Shown here: piece after piece, positions 1-10,165 of the stretch | Layout of the letters: every line of letters starts with the position of its first letter | Numbering within the stretch: the first letter of the stretch is position 1 | Origin: Stenotrophomonas sp. 169 | GTDB lineage: Bacteria > Pseudomonadota > Gammaproteobacteria > Xanthomonadales > Xanthomonadaceae | DNA length: 64,000 bases | Reading direction: 5' to 3' | Assembly: GCF_014621775.1 (NCBI RefSeq) | Contig: NZ_CP061204.1 | Location: 3,058,501 to 3,122,500 of the forward strand | Made by a program: the position numbers and the translations under genes | The notes under the pieces: model-generated | The model's input: the letters and a program-made list of their open reading frames with translations, nothing else | Databases searched by the model: none | Told to the model about the DNA's origin: nothing

Positions 1-200
1 GACAAGCGGGCAAAGGACACCAGCGGTATGTCCCAGCCGTGCCAGGCCAGCCGACCCAGCAGCCAGTGCGGGCCGTCCGCCGTCGGCTCGACCTGCACCT
101 TGGCCATCATTTCAGCGACGGTCGCATTCGGCAGCAGCACGCGCTCGGGTCCGGACTGGATGAGGACACCGCGGATTTCATCATTATTGGCATGGCTCAC
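1..200 (-). CDS. chpC: ChpC-type CheW-like coupling protein (3' end cut by the window edge)
   Basis: Partial reading frame that starts with GTG at 200 and runs off the left edge after 66 codons. The start overlaps the stop of chpB as GTGA, so translation is probably coupled. The visible N-terminus (SHANNDEIRGVLIQSG, then VLLPNATVAEMM and LLGRLAWHGWDIPLVSF) fits the first strands of a CheW fold. CheW proteins link receptors to the CheA kinase at the inner membrane. In Pseudomonas the last gene of the pil-chp cluster is the CheW-like chpC, and the same position here supports that name. The C-terminal half cannot be judged. Confidence 0.75.
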   Translation of the reverse strand, partial: MSHANNDEIRGVLIQSGPERVLLPNATVAEMMAKVQVEPTADGPHWLLGRLAWHGWDIPLVSFARL

Positions 201-1501
201 GACGGCTCTCCTTGCTCAGGCAGTTCCCAGCGCGCACTGATTGCCTGCGCCAGCTCCTGGGGTTCGCCGGCGAACATGCCGGCAGCGACCACCGCGGTTG
301 CGGCAGCCGGGTCATAGCATCCCTCACCGACCTGACCGCCGACCCACGCACCGGCTTCGGCGAGGGTGAGCGCCGGGTCGACCTGGGACAGATCGGCACC
401 GCTGAGCAGGATCACCGCACTGTGCGCGGGCGGCAACGCGGCCAGGTCCAGACCCTGCGCGCTGCCGAGGAAATACAACCCGCCATCCCGCAGGGCGGCG
501 GCCGTATCATCGGACAGGATGTACACCTGCCCCTCGACGACGTCGGCACCGATTTCAGCCAGCTCGACCGGCAGCGGAGAGACGCGTGCCATCTGCTTCA
601 CCAGATTGCCGTAGCGCGCGCCATCCAGCGGCATGCGGACCAGCAGGGGCACGTCGAGGCGGGCTGGCAGCGCGGCCAGCAGGCGACGCAGCGCATCGGG
701 GCCGCCAATACCGGCCAGTACCACCACCGCGCCCTTGGCACCGCGACGTGGGCCGGCCGCTTCGTCCATCTCGACCAGTGACAGTCGATCCGAATCAAAC
801 GCCGGCAGGGGCGGCGGTCCCGCGTCCACGCGTGCGGCGGGGGCAAAGGATGCCTCGTCGTCCAGCAACGACCAGCTTCCGTGATCGAGCGGCACCGACG
901 GCAGCACGGGGCTGCTGATGGCGGCCGGCTCGTGGCGATCGGTTGTCTGCTCGACGTCCCGCTCGGTCACCTGCGATGGCTGCCAAGGGCCCGGGGGCTC
1001 GTACAGACTGTCGCCCGCCAGCAGGTCGGCCGCGTCGACGGCTTCATCCACATGGAACGCCAGCGGCGCGTTGGCATGCAACTGCTCGGGGGTGTCCGGC
1101 AGGCCAGGTTCCGGCACGAGCTCTTCTTCAACTTCCGCACCCGGTGGCAGCACCTGGCGGTGGCCATGCAGCTTGGCTGCCAGATGGCGTGCCCAGCGCT
1201 GGGTTTCCCACCCTTCCCGGCGTGCCGCCAGTTCGGCCTCGTCGAACACCAGGGTGAAATCAGGCGAAGACAGCACCGCATCGAGGCGTTCCAATGCGTC
1301 CTCCACGGCAGGCTCCAACGCGATCACCACCGCCTGCGGCGCAACCGCAAGCAGCGCGGCCGGGTCCAGCACGTTGGGATCCTCTTCCAGCACCAGCGCT
1401 ACATCGGCCTGCGCGAGTGCTTCACGCAGGCGGTCGCGCGCGGCGCCCTCCCTGGCCAGCAGTGCAACGGCCGGCGGCGGCATTACGTCATTCACGGACA
1501 C
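197..1501 (-). CDS. chpB: ChpB-like CheB-family protein, apparently catalytically dead
   Basis: 434 aa. Residues about 257-425 follow the CheB methylesterase fold. The N-terminal 90 residues look like a decayed receiver without a clear phospho-aspartate, and a long acidic linker joins the two parts. CheB normally removes methyl groups from chemoreceptors with a Ser-His-Asp triad. The serine motif (normally G-A-S-T-G-G) reads AGIGGP at 263-268, the histidine motif reads VRMP at 288-291, and the aspartate motif reads SGADLSQVD at 367-375. The Ser and His are therefore missing and the Asp motif is altered. It overlaps the 3' end of chpA and the start of chpC, as an operon gene would. Identity is firm from position; an enzymatic role is doubtful. 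Confidence 0.8.
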   Translation of the reverse strand: MSVNDVMPPPAVALLAREGAARDRLREALAQADVALVLEEDPNVLDPAALLAVAPQAVVIALEPAVEDALERLDAVLSSPDFTLVFDEAELAARREGWETQRWARHLAAKLHGHRQVLPPGAEVEEELVPEPGLPDTPEQLHANAPLAFHVDEAVDAADLLAGDSLYEPPGPWQPSQVTERDVEQTTDRHEPAAISSPVLPSVPLDHGSWSLLDDEASFAPAARVDAGPPPLPAFDSDRLSLVEMDEAAGPRRGAKGAVVVLAGIGGPDALRRLLAALPARLDVPLLVRMPLDGARYGNLVKQMARVSPLPVELAEIGADVVEGQVYILSDDTAAALRDGGLYFLGSAQGLDLAALPPAHSAVILLSGADLSQVDPALTLAEAGAWVGGQVGEGCYDPAAATAVVAAGMFAGEPQELAQAISARWELPEQGEPS

Positions 1502-4500
1502 GGGCGATCCCCAGCAGGTCGTACACGTTACGCATCAGGTCAAGCTCTTGGTAGGGCTTGCCCAGGTAACGCTGCACGCCGATTTCGAAGGCGCGCTGGC
1601 GATGCTTTTCGCCACTGCGCGAAGTGATCATCACAATGGGCACGTCGCGATAGCGCGGGTCGGCACGCATGGCCGTAGCCAGTTCATAACCATCCATGCG
1701 CGGCATCTCGATATCCAGCAGCATCAGGTCGGGCACACGTTCTTCCAGCCGCTCCAGCGCCTCCACGCCGTCGCGGGCGACGCTGACATCGAAGTTGTGG
1801 CGTTCCAGGATGCGCCCGGTGACCTTGCGCATGGTGAGTGAATCGTCCACCACCATCACCAGCGGCACCTGCCGCTGCAGTTCCTGTTCGGCAACCAGCA
1901 GCGGACGCTGCGGGTTGCCGACGAAGCGGCGCACCAGCGGGGCCACGTCCAGGATCACCACCACGCGGCCATCGCCGGTGATGGTGGCGCCGTAGATTCC
2001 CGGAACCGACGCAATCTGCAGGCCGACCGGCTTGACCACGATTTCGCGGTTGCCGAGCACCTGGTCGATCGCCACCGCCGCGCGCAGGTCGCCTGCGCGG
2101 ACCAGCAGCAGCGGCACCTGGGCCTGGCCCTCGGCACGCGCCGGCGCCTGGCCGATCAGGCTGCCGAGATCGTGCAGCGTGTACTCCTCGCCACTGTAGC
2201 GGTAGGTGCTGTCGCCCGCTTCGAAGCGTTCGCGTGAGATGCGACCGATACCGCTGACCGATGCCACCGGCACGGCGTAGGTGGTCTCGCCGATCTGCAC
2301 CAGCACCGCCTGGGTCACCGCCAGCGTCTGCGGCAGGCGCAACGTGAAGCGCGCGCCCTGGCCACGGACCGAGTGGATTTCCACGCTGCCACCCAACTGG
2401 CGCACTTCGTTGCGCACCACGTCCATGCCTACGCCGCGTCCGGACAACTGGCTCAACTGGTCGGCGGTGCTGAAGCCGGCGGCGAAGATCAGGTTGTCCA
2501 ACTCGTTGTCCGCCAGCACCGCCTCGGCCTGGATAAGCCCGCGTTCCAACGCACGACGACGGATCGCCTCGCGGTCCAGCCCGGCGCCATCATCCGACAC
2601 GTCGAGCACGATTTCCGAGCCTTCGCGGTGCAGACGCAGGGTGATCTCACCCTCTTCCTGCTTGCCGGCGGCGCGGCGCTGCTCGGCCGTTTCCAGACCG
2701 TGCGCCACCGAGTTGCGCAGCATGTGTTCCAGCGGCGCCACCATCCGGTCAAGCACGTTGCGATCGAGTTCGCCATGCGTGCCTTCCAGGGTGAGGTGGA
2801 CCTGCTTGCCGGTATCAACCCCTGCCTGGCGAACCACCCGGCGCAGACGCGGCACCAGGCCATCGAAGGGCACCATGCGTGCGCGCATCAAGCCATCCTG
2901 CAGCTCCGAACTGACGCGCGACTGCTGCTGCAGCAAGGTGTCGTACTGCCGCGACAGGTCGTCCAGCACACCCTGCAGCCCGCCCAGATCGGCCGCCGAT
3001 TCGTTCAGTGCACGGCTCAGCTGCTGCAGCGTGGAGAAGCGGTCGAGTTCCAGCGGATCGAACGTGTGGTCTGCCTGCTCCTGCTCACGCTGGTAGCGCG
3101 CCACGATCTGCGCTTCGGTCTCCAGATCAAGACGACGCAACTGATCACGCAGTCGGGCATTGGTACGTTCAAGCTCGCCCATGGCGCCGCGGAAGGCACC
3201 AAGCTGCTGTTCCAGCCGCGAGCGGTAGATCGCCACTTCACCGGCGTGGTTGACGAGCCGATCAAGCAGGTCGGCGCGCACGCGCACCTGCTCCTGCTGC
3301 GGTCGTGCGCCACCCTCTTCTTCGCCACCGCCATCCAGCGGCAGGGGTGCTGACAACGGCAGGCTGGCGATGAGGTCAGCGGCGGTCGGCTGCGCAGGTG
3401 CGACAGCCGGCTCAGGGGCCGAGCCATCGAGAACGACCTGGCCACGCGTACGTGCGTCGAAGGCGGCCACCAGGTCATCGGCAGCGTCCACGCCGCGATG
3501 TGCACCGGTGCGGGTCAGCATCTGGTGCAGGCGATCGAAGCCGCGCTCCAGCAACTGCACATCGGCGTGTCCGATGCTGGTGCGCCCGGCTGCGACAGCC
3601 TCCAGCAGCGACTCGATGCCATGCCCCAGATCACCGATGGCGTTGATGCCCGCCATACGTGCACCGCCCTTCAGCGTGTGCAGATCACGTTGCAGGCCAG
3701 CCAACGCGTCGCGGTCCTCCGGTTCGGCGCGCAGGTCGCTGATCAGGCCATCGCAATGATCCAGCAGATCCTTGCCTTCTTCGACGAAGATATCGACCAG
3801 TTCGCGGTCCAGCACGTTGAAGTCCAGCGCATCGGCAGCCGCCACCTCGTCGTCCTGCCCCGTCTGTTCGTCCGCCACGTCCTCGCCTGCAGGCGCGACG
3901 GTCGGGGGCTCCATCTCGAAGTAGGGCTGACGGTCAGCGGAGACCGCTTCTGCTTCTGCTTCTGCTTCTGCTTCTGCTTCTGCTTCGGCTTCGGCTTCGG
4001 CTTCTGCTTCTGCTTCTGCTTCTGCTTCTGCTTCTGCTTCGGCTTCGGCTTCGGCTTCTGCTTCGGGCTGCTCGTCTTCCGCCTGTTCGGCGAATGCGGT
4101 GGTCTCCAGCGAAGACACGTCGTGGCCTTCTATCGAGAGCAGCGGACTGTCCTCCTCGTCCTCGGCGCCCTCCTCGATGATGTGCAGACCTTCGTCCAGC
4201 GCTTCCTGCAGGGCCACGGCATCGCCAAAGGTCGGCGCGGCAGGCAGTTCGTCTTCGGCGTCTTCCTCAGCGTCAGCCGGCGCCTGCTCGGCGTCGGTGA
4301 TGTCCGCTGCAGCGACTTCGTGCACATCCGGGCCCGCACTGGACGGCAGTGCAGCGTGCGCGGCATCGTCCAGATAGAGCGACAGGTCTTCGGCGCCGGT
4401 CAGCTGCACGTCTACGTCTGTTGCACTGACCGGCTCGGCCACGTCTTCGAGCGATTCGACAGCGTCGACAGACGCGGCGTCGGCCGCATCCCGCAGTGGC

Positions 4501-7500
4501 GCATCGTCCACGTTGGATGCTGCTTCGAAGAAGCGCGACAGATCGGTGGCACCGGTCAATTCGATCGGCGGATCCACGACGGGAGCAGAGAGGTCGACCG
4601 GCACAGCGTCCTGCCCGACTGCCTCGTCTGGCGTCCACTCCGCGGCTTCGTCACCGTCGATCAACCGCAGCTCGCCCTCCTCGACCATGGATTCGGCCAG
4701 GGCCTCGAGGTCCGCATCGCCGTCCGTCGGGTCGGTCGGCGCCAGGCCAGCGTCGGCCTCGACCTCGACCGGTCCGTCCACCTGCGTATCGGCAGTGTCG
4801 GCATGCTGCCACGGCGCGACAGGTGCTTCCTCCTCCCCAGTGGCTTCGACAACCTCAACATGCCCGTCCACGTCGGCAAGGTCGTCGGTGTCCTCGAACC
4901 CATCGGCGACGGGCCAGCGGGCTTCCGGCAGCGTCGCGGCCAAGGCCTGCAGACGCTCGGCAAGCGCGTGCTGCAGCGGCACCCGGGGGGCGTCGGCCTG
5001 CAGGGCACGCATGGTGACGTCCACTGCCTGCGCGGTGGCCGCCAGTGCATCCACCGCATCCGCGGTAGGCACTTCGCCAGCGGCCAGGGCGCGCTTGATG
5101 TAAGTTTCGGCTGCACCGGTGACCGTGGTGATTTCCGGCACATCGGTCATCGCAAATGCACCATTCATGGTGTGCACTGCGCGCAGCAAGGGATCGTTGA
5201 CCGGCTGCGGTTCGCTACCAGAGGCTTCCAGCCAGCCGTGCAACGTGGCCATGTGCGCTTCCACCTCGGCCTCGAGGATTTCGCGCAGCACGCTGTCGAT
5301 GCTGGCAGGCGTTCCGTCCAATTCCACGGCGACCGGGATCTCGGCGCCGTCAGCGGCGGGTGTGACCGCGTCGTCGGCAGATACCCCGACAGAGGCTTCT
5401 TCCACCCTGTCCACCGAGCGGGCAGGCAGCGGCACATGGAAGGTCTCCTCGCCGGCCGCCACGCGATCCGCGATGGACTGCAGCGCCTGCAGGTCCGCGG
5501 TGATGAGGTGACCGCCACGCAGCGCTGCGTTGAGTTCCGGCAGCACGCCGAAGGCCTGCTCGACCACCGCCACCACGGCCGGCGATGCCGGCCGCGTGCC
5601 GTCCAGCACGCGGTTGAGCATGCCTTCGATCTTCCACGCGAACTCACCCAGGGTGCGGGCACCGACCAGTCGGCCGCTGCCCTTCAGCGTGTGGAACACG
5701 CGGCGGATCGGCCGCAGCCGGTCCATGTTGTCGGGTTGGGCGCGCCATGCCGGCAGCAGATTGCCCAGGTTTTCAAGTTCCTCGTCGAACTCTTCGAGGA
5801 AGACATCACGGATGTCCTGATCGATATTCTCGGCGTTCTCGTCGAAACCGCCCTGCAGCCCCGTGATGACCGGTGCCGCGGGTACCTCGTCCACCACCGG
5901 CACGGCCGGCGATCCGAACGCGGGATTGAAGGCCGCCGCTTCAGCCGCGAGCTCGGCAAGAAAGCGCGCATCCGCCTCGGCGAAGTCGCTGGCACTGGCA
6001 CTGGTAGCGTCGTCGTCGGCGGCGCCAATGGACGGCGGATCGGCGTCCGGCACGTTGTCCATCGCAAGGCCATCGGCGTTGAACGTGATGACATCCGCTT
6101 CCACGGCATCCAGCGACAGCACGTCATCGGCGCGACTGAGCTCGCCGTCGTCGAAGCGGAAGCTCACCGGAACCGCAAACGCATCGTCTGCATCGCCTTC
6201 GGCCAGCACCGGATCGAACACGCCGCCCTCGAAGCTGATCAGCGTGTCGTCGGCTGCGCCGGCGGGTACGGAAACGGCATGTTCAAGATCTGCAGCCGCC
6301 ATGTCGAGTGAACCATCCACCTGCGGGGTCGGTTCGATGGACCAGGCGGACGGATCCGGCGCATCTTCGGCCGATACCGGGTCGAAGCTGGCGAAGGTCG
6401 GTGTAGGGTCCGACTTCTGCTCGACCTGGAAGCTGCCGAGCTCCCACGCGGGGACCTCGGGCGGCGCGGCGGTTGTGGCGGCGAACAGCAGCGTCGGTTC
6501 GGACGACGGCGCGTGGATGTCGTCTTCTGCGATGTCCTGATCACGCGCGGTGGGCGGTGCGTCGAACACGAGATCCGGCAACGGCGGAGGCCCCTGCGGC
6601 GACACGGCCGCCAACGGGCGCGTGTCGAATTCCGGCACGTCCAACGGCGGCGGCAGGATGGACTCGCGTTCTACCGGCTGCACCGGCTCGCTGGCTACGG
6701 CCTCGGCCGCGATGGCATCGGCCACCGGCAGCGGCCAGTAACGCAGGCTTTCCAGGCTGCTGCGGGTGATGTCCAGAATGTTCTCGCGCCCCGGACGGCG
6801 GTCGCGCAGCGCTTCAAGGTAGTACTCCAGGCTGGCCATCGCATCGGCCAGCGTGTCCAGCTGGCGACCGCTGGGCACACGCTGGCGCTCCACCAGCTCT
6901 GCCTTGATGTACAGCTGCACGCCCTTCAGGTAATCCGCCGGCACCTGCAGGTCCAGCATGCGCAGCGCGCCGCCGACCTCGCCCAGCAGGCGTGGCACGT
7001 CCTGCAGTTCGGCGTGGTTCCAGTTTGTCTCGATGAAGGCGACGAAGTGCTCGCGGGCCACGGTGAAATTGGCGATGGCTTCGTGGGCCAGAACCTCCAG
7101 CGTGCGGCGGGTCTCTGCGGCGGACGGATCGTCCTCGCCGGTTCCCGCTGCGCCCAGATGGGCGACCTGGTCATCCAGCGACGCATCGACGTAAAGCAGC
7201 GCACCGGCGACATCGAGCAGCATGCCCTCATCGATCGCCTGATTGCCTTCCACCACCGCGCTCAGCGCGTCACGCTGCTGCACCACCACGTTGCGTGCCA
7301 CATCCAGGCCCATCATGGCCAGCGTGTCACCCACCGCCGTCAGCTCACGTACCTGCTGGTGCAGCTGTTCGGGCTGCCCGCCCGTGCGCAGGTGCAGGTC
7401 AAGGGCATCCTTGATGCGCAGCAGTTCTTCCTTCACCGCGCTGCCGACCGTATCCAGCAGTTCACGGTTGCGTCCGCTCAGGCTGCCCCGTGCGTGGTCC

Positions 7501-7967
7501 AGTTCGGCTTCGCTGGCACTGACGCTGTCGGGCGCGAAGGCCAGCAGCACGCTTTCGTTGATGCCGGCCACGCCGCGCGCGGCTCGGATCTCATTGAGCA
7601 GCGGCAGCAGCACGATGGGGATATCGCGATGGCCATTCTGCAGGCGCTCCAGATAGTCGGGAAGCAGCACGCTGCCACGCATCAGCGTCGCGCAGGATTC
7701 ATCACGCTCGGCCACCTCGCCGGTGCCGATCGCCAGCGCGAGCTGCTCCAGCTCTTCGGCCACCATCGCCGGGGCGTACAGCTCCACCATCCGCAGGGTG
7801 CCCTGCACCTGGTGCAGGTAGCCGGCGCACAGGCGCATGCGGCTGCCATCGGCGGGGGCCTCGACGAAGTACTCGACCTCATTGCGCACCTGGCGCAGGG
7901 TCTCGTCCAGCTCAGGTTTCACCCAGCCGAGGGCGGCGTGGCTCATTGCGTCACGCAGGCTGCTCAT
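1488..7967 (-). CDS. chpA: ChpA, hybrid CheA-type histidine kinase of the twitching motility chemosensory system
   Basis: 2159 aa. ATG at 7967 (MSSLRDAM) is preferred over a frame opening 33 bases upstream because GGAG lies 7 nt before it. Order of parts: a helical FimV/HPt-like N-terminus; HPt modules with FHTLKGSG near residue 759, a variant VHTMNG near 932 and LHTLKGGA near 1429; an acidic linker with a pure Glu-Ala run near 1300-1340; a dimerisation helix; an HATPase with LRNSVAHGLE near 1752; a CheW domain; and a C-terminal receiver (MVVDDS near 2037, LDIEMPRMDG near 2084). In Pseudomonas, ChpA phosphorylates PilG and PilH to control type IV pilus motors and cAMP. The variant module has His followed by TMNG and may be a weak acceptor. 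Confidence 0.95.
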   Translation of the reverse strand: MSSLRDAMSHAALGWVKPELDETLRQVRNEVEYFVEAPADGSRMRLCAGYLHQVQGTLRMVELYAPAMVAEELEQLALAIGTGEVAERDESCATLMRGSVLLPDYLERLQNGHRDIPIVLLPLLNEIRAARGVAGINESVLLAFAPDSVSASEAELDHARGSLSGRNRELLDTVGSAVKEELLRIKDALDLHLRTGGQPEQLHQQVRELTAVGDTLAMMGLDVARNVVVQQRDALSAVVEGNQAIDEGMLLDVAGALLYVDASLDDQVAHLGAAGTGEDDPSAAETRRTLEVLAHEAIANFTVAREHFVAFIETNWNHAELQDVPRLLGEVGGALRMLDLQVPADYLKGVQLYIKAELVERQRVPSGRQLDTLADAMASLEYYLEALRDRRPGRENILDITRSSLESLRYWPLPVADAIAAEAVASEPVQPVERESILPPPLDVPEFDTRPLAAVSPQGPPPLPDLVFDAPPTARDQDIAEDDIHAPSSEPTLLFAATTAAPPEVPAWELGSFQVEQKSDPTPTFASFDPVSAEDAPDPSAWSIEPTPQVDGSLDMAAADLEHAVSVPAGAADDTLISFEGGVFDPVLAEGDADDAFAVPVSFRFDDGELSRADDVLSLDAVEADVITFNADGLAMDNVPDADPPSIGAADDDATSASASDFAEADARFLAELAAEAAAFNPAFGSPAVPVVDEVPAAPVITGLQGGFDENAENIDQDIRDVFLEEFDEELENLGNLLPAWRAQPDNMDRLRPIRRVFHTLKGSGRLVGARTLGEFAWKIEGMLNRVLDGTRPASPAVVAVVEQAFGVLPELNAALRGGHLITADLQALQSIADRVAAGEETFHVPLPARSVDRVEEASVGVSADDAVTPAADGAEIPVAVELDGTPASIDSVLREILEAEVEAHMATLHGWLEASGSEPQPVNDPLLRAVHTMNGAFAMTDVPEITTVTGAAETYIKRALAAGEVPTADAVDALAATAQAVDVTMRALQADAPRVPLQHALAERLQALAATLPEARWPVADGFEDTDDLADVDGHVEVVEATGEEEAPVAPWQHADTADTQVDGPVEVEADAGLAPTDPTDGDADLEALAESMVEEGELRLIDGDEAAEWTPDEAVGQDAVPVDLSAPVVDPPIELTGATDLSRFFEAASNVDDAPLRDAADAASVDAVESLEDVAEPVSATDVDVQLTGAEDLSLYLDDAAHAALPSSAGPDVHEVAAADITDAEQAPADAEEDAEDELPAAPTFGDAVALQEALDEGLHIIEEGAEDEEDSPLLSIEGHDVSSLETTAFAEQAEDEQPEAEAEAEAEAEAEAEAEAEAEAEAEAEAEAEAEAEAEAEAVSADRQPYFEMEPPTVAPAGEDVADEQTGQDDEVAAADALDFNVLDRELVDIFVEEGKDLLDHCDGLISDLRAEPEDRDALAGLQRDLHTLKGGARMAGINAIGDLGHGIESLLEAVAAGRTSIGHADVQLLERGFDRLHQMLTRTGAHRGVDAADDLVAAFDARTRGQVVLDGSAPEPAVAPAQPTAADLIASLPLSAPLPLDGGGEEEGGARPQQEQVRVRADLLDRLVNHAGEVAIYRSRLEQQLGAFRGAMGELERTNARLRDQLRRLDLETEAQIVARYQREQEQADHTFDPLELDRFSTLQQLSRALNESAADLGGLQGVLDDLSRQYDTLLQQQSRVSSELQDGLMRARMVPFDGLVPRLRRVVRQAGVDTGKQVHLTLEGTHGELDRNVLDRMVAPLEHMLRNSVAHGLETAEQRRAAGKQEEGEITLRLHREGSEIVLDVSDDGAGLDREAIRRRALERGLIQAEAVLADNELDNLIFAAGFSTADQLSQLSGRGVGMDVVRNEVRQLGGSVEIHSVRGQGARFTLRLPQTLAVTQAVLVQIGETTYAVPVASVSGIGRISRERFEAGDSTYRYSGEEYTLHDLGSLIGQAPARAEGQAQVPLLLVRAGDLRAAVAIDQVLGNREIVVKPVGLQIASVPGIYGATITGDGRVVVILDVAPLVRRFVGNPQRPLLVAEQELQRQVPLVMVVDDSLTMRKVTGRILERHNFDVSVARDGVEALERLEERVPDLMLLDIEMPRMDGYELATAMRADPRYRDVPIVMITSRSGEKHRQRAFEIGVQRYLGKPYQELDLMRNVYDLLGIARVRE
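3946..4065 (-). repeat. Hexanucleotide array inside chpA encoding a Glu-Ala run
   Basis: Twenty perfect copies of GCTTCT or GCTTCG on the + strand, read as alternating Glu and Ala codons in chpA. The third-position variants follow a pattern: six T units then three G units at 3946-3999, the same nine units again at 4000-4053, then one T and one G unit. The array therefore contains an exact 54-bp duplication. Changes in unit number would keep the frame and only lengthen or shorten the linker between HPt modules. Confidence 0.97.
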
Positions 7968-8079
7968 GGGCGGGCTCCGGTCGCCAGTACGACGCTGCAC
8001 ACGCGGGCAGGACGTTCAATGTGGCGGATGTCATGTCGATGCTTCATCAGGTGATCCTTGCTTCTCCGCGCCACACCGC

Positions 8080-10116
8080 TTACGCGGGCAGCTTGAAGTC
8101 GGCGACCGAGCGGCGAAGGTCGGCGGCCAGCTGTGCCAGGTGGCCGATCGATTCGGCGGTCTGCCCCGCACCCTGCGATGTCTGGCCGGTGATCTGCCGG
8201 ATCACACCCATGGTCTGGGTGATGTCCGATGCAGCCGACGACTGCTGCTGGGCGGCCACGGAGATGTTCTTGATCAGGTTGTTCAGCGCATTGGACACGC
8301 GCTCGATCTCGGTCAGTGCAGTACCGGCGTCTTCCGCCAGGCGGGCACCGGACACCACTTCGGCCGTGGTCTGCTCCATCGAGGTAACCGCTTCGTTGGT
8401 ATCGGCCTGAATGGCCTGTACCAGGCCCTCGATCCGACGCGTCGCACCGGACGTACGTTCTGCCAGGCGCTGCACTTCGTCGGCCACCACGGCAAAGCCA
8501 CGGCCGGCCTCGCCTGCCGAAGCCGCCTGCACCGCGGCGTTCAGTGCCAGGATGTTGGTCTGCTCGGAAATGTCGTTGATGAGTTCCACGATCGAGCCGA
8601 TCTCCTGCGAGGACTCGCCCAGGCGCTTGATGCGCTTCGACGTTTCCTGGATCTGGTCACGGATCTGGTCCATGCCCTGGATCGTCTCGCGCACCACGCC
8701 GGCACCCTCGGCGGCGATCACCACCGAACGCTGTGCCACTTCGGCCGATTCAGACGAGTTGCGCGACACCTGTTCGATGCTTGCTGCGATTTCGCCGATG
8801 CGGTCCGACGCGTTGGTGATCTGGTTGGCCTGGTGGCCTGCCGCCTCGGCCAGCTGCATCGCCGTGGCCTGCGTTTCCTGGGTGGACAGCGCGACCTTGG
8901 CCGAGGTGTCGTTGATGGTGGTCACCAGATGGCGCAGTTCGTCCACGGCATAGTTGATGGCGTCGGCGATGGCGCCGGTCATGTCTTCGGTGACCGATGC
9001 CTTCACCGTCAGATCGCCTTCACCAAGCGAACTGATTTCATCCAGCAGCCGCATGATGGCCTGCTGGTTGCGGCTGTTGAATTCCACCTGGGTCTGGTAG
9101 CGCAGCTCCTGCTCGCGCGAGCGGCCGCGCACCGAGGTGCTGACGAAGCCGATGATCGCGATCAGCGACAGGACACCGGAGACCACGCCGATCCAGAAAT
9201 TGGGGAACAGGCGGGTATCGCTGACCGAGCCGAACGAGGAGAACGCATTGAAGAGCGTCTTGCTGTCGGCCAGCATGTCCGCCGAGCCGGTGGCCAAGCT
9301 GGCGGATGCGGCCTGCGCGGCAAACAGCTGGCGCGAACTGGCCAGGATGGCATCGGCGTCGGTCTTCATCGCCGACCACTGCTGCTGCGACTGCTCCAGC
9401 GCAGCCAACGCGGCCGCACCGCGCACCGCAACGATGCCAAGTTCGTCATTGCCGTTGCGCAATGCATCCATCACCTGGCTGAAGACCGTGATATCGCGGG
9501 CCAGCGCATCACCGGCCGCCGATGCCGATGAGCCCCCGGCCCGGATTTCGGTGATGCGACGGGCCATCGAGCCGGCCACGACGACCTGCTGCAATGCACT
9601 GTAGATCTGCGAGGAGGGGGCGCCGGCGGCGCTCATCGCGCGGACGACTTCGTTGAGCTGTGCCTGCAGGCCGGGGATCGCGCCGCTGAAGTTGTTCGCG
9701 TTGCCCGCCAACGTCAGCACCGCCGACTCACTGGCGATCAGCTGCGTCGCACTCTTGCCCAGCGGCTGCCACGTCGCGGCCAGCTTGCTGATCGGCGACG
9801 ACACGCCCGGCTCATTGCCGTAACGGCCCTGCAGCGTCGACATGTTCTCGTCGATCGCGGTGCGCGTGGCCTTGAACGCGGTGAACGCCTGCGCATTGCC
9901 GGCGACCGCATCACGGCCCTGGTTGGCCAACTGCTGGGACAGCACCTGCAGATCGGCTGCCTTGGTGCTGGCGTCGGCCAGACGGCTGCCCTGCCAGGTC
10001 GCCACACCGGTGTTCAGGCCGAACAGCGCCATCGCCACCAGCAACAGGATCAACCACGCGTTGGTGCCACCGAGGCGCAGCTTGCTGGCCTTGTTGGAAT
10101 CCGAAGTAGTACTCAT
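8080..10116 (-). CDS. pilJ: PilJ, methyl-accepting chemoreceptor of the pilus system
   Basis: 678 aa. ATG at 10116 has GAGG nine bases upstream. TM1 lies at about residues 19-38, a helical PilJ-type periplasmic region follows, TM2 lies near 308-328, and a long coiled-coil signalling domain comes after. The receptor tip near residue 532 reads [17 protein letters not shown] followed by [15 protein letters not shown], which is diagnostic of MCPs. PilJ senses pilus or surface signals and controls the ChpA kinase through PilI. It lies between pilI and chpA, and no methyltransferase (pilK) gene lies between pilJ and chpA, although Pseudomonas has one there. Confidence 0.95.
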   Translation of the reverse strand: MSTTSDSNKASKLRLGGTNAWLILLLVAMALFGLNTGVATWQGSRLADASTKAADLQVLSQQLANQGRDAVAGNAQAFTAFKATRTAIDENMSTLQGRYGNEPGVSSPISKLAATWQPLGKSATQLIASESAVLTLAGNANNFSGAIPGLQAQLNEVVRAMSAAGAPSSQIYSALQQVVVAGSMARRITEIRAGGSSASAAGDALARDITVFSQVMDALRNGNDELGIVAVRGAAALAALEQSQQQWSAMKTDADAILASSRQLFAAQAASASLATGSADMLADSKTLFNAFSSFGSVSDTRLFPNFWIGVVSGVLSLIAIIGFVSTSVRGRSREQELRYQTQVEFNSRNQQAIMRLLDEISSLGEGDLTVKASVTEDMTGAIADAINYAVDELRHLVTTINDTSAKVALSTQETQATAMQLAEAAGHQANQITNASDRIGEIAASIEQVSRNSSESAEVAQRSVVIAAEGAGVVRETIQGMDQIRDQIQETSKRIKRLGESSQEIGSIVELINDISEQTNILALNAAVQAASAGEAGRGFAVVADEVQRLAERTSGATRRIEGLVQAIQADTNEAVTSMEQTTAEVVSGARLAEDAGTALTEIERVSNALNNLIKNISVAAQQQSSAASDITQTMGVIRQITGQTSQGAGQTAESIGHLAQLAADLRRSVADFKLPA

Positions 10117-10165
10117 CGTTCGACCTCGATGTTCAATGCAATGCAGAGACGACGTGCCGGTGCCT

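Noticed and set aside
3498..6311. Long + strand open frame of 937 codons opposite chpA
   Set aside because: It is the complement of chpA third-position GC bias, lacks any domain, and reads Phe-Cys-Phe repeats through the hexamer array.
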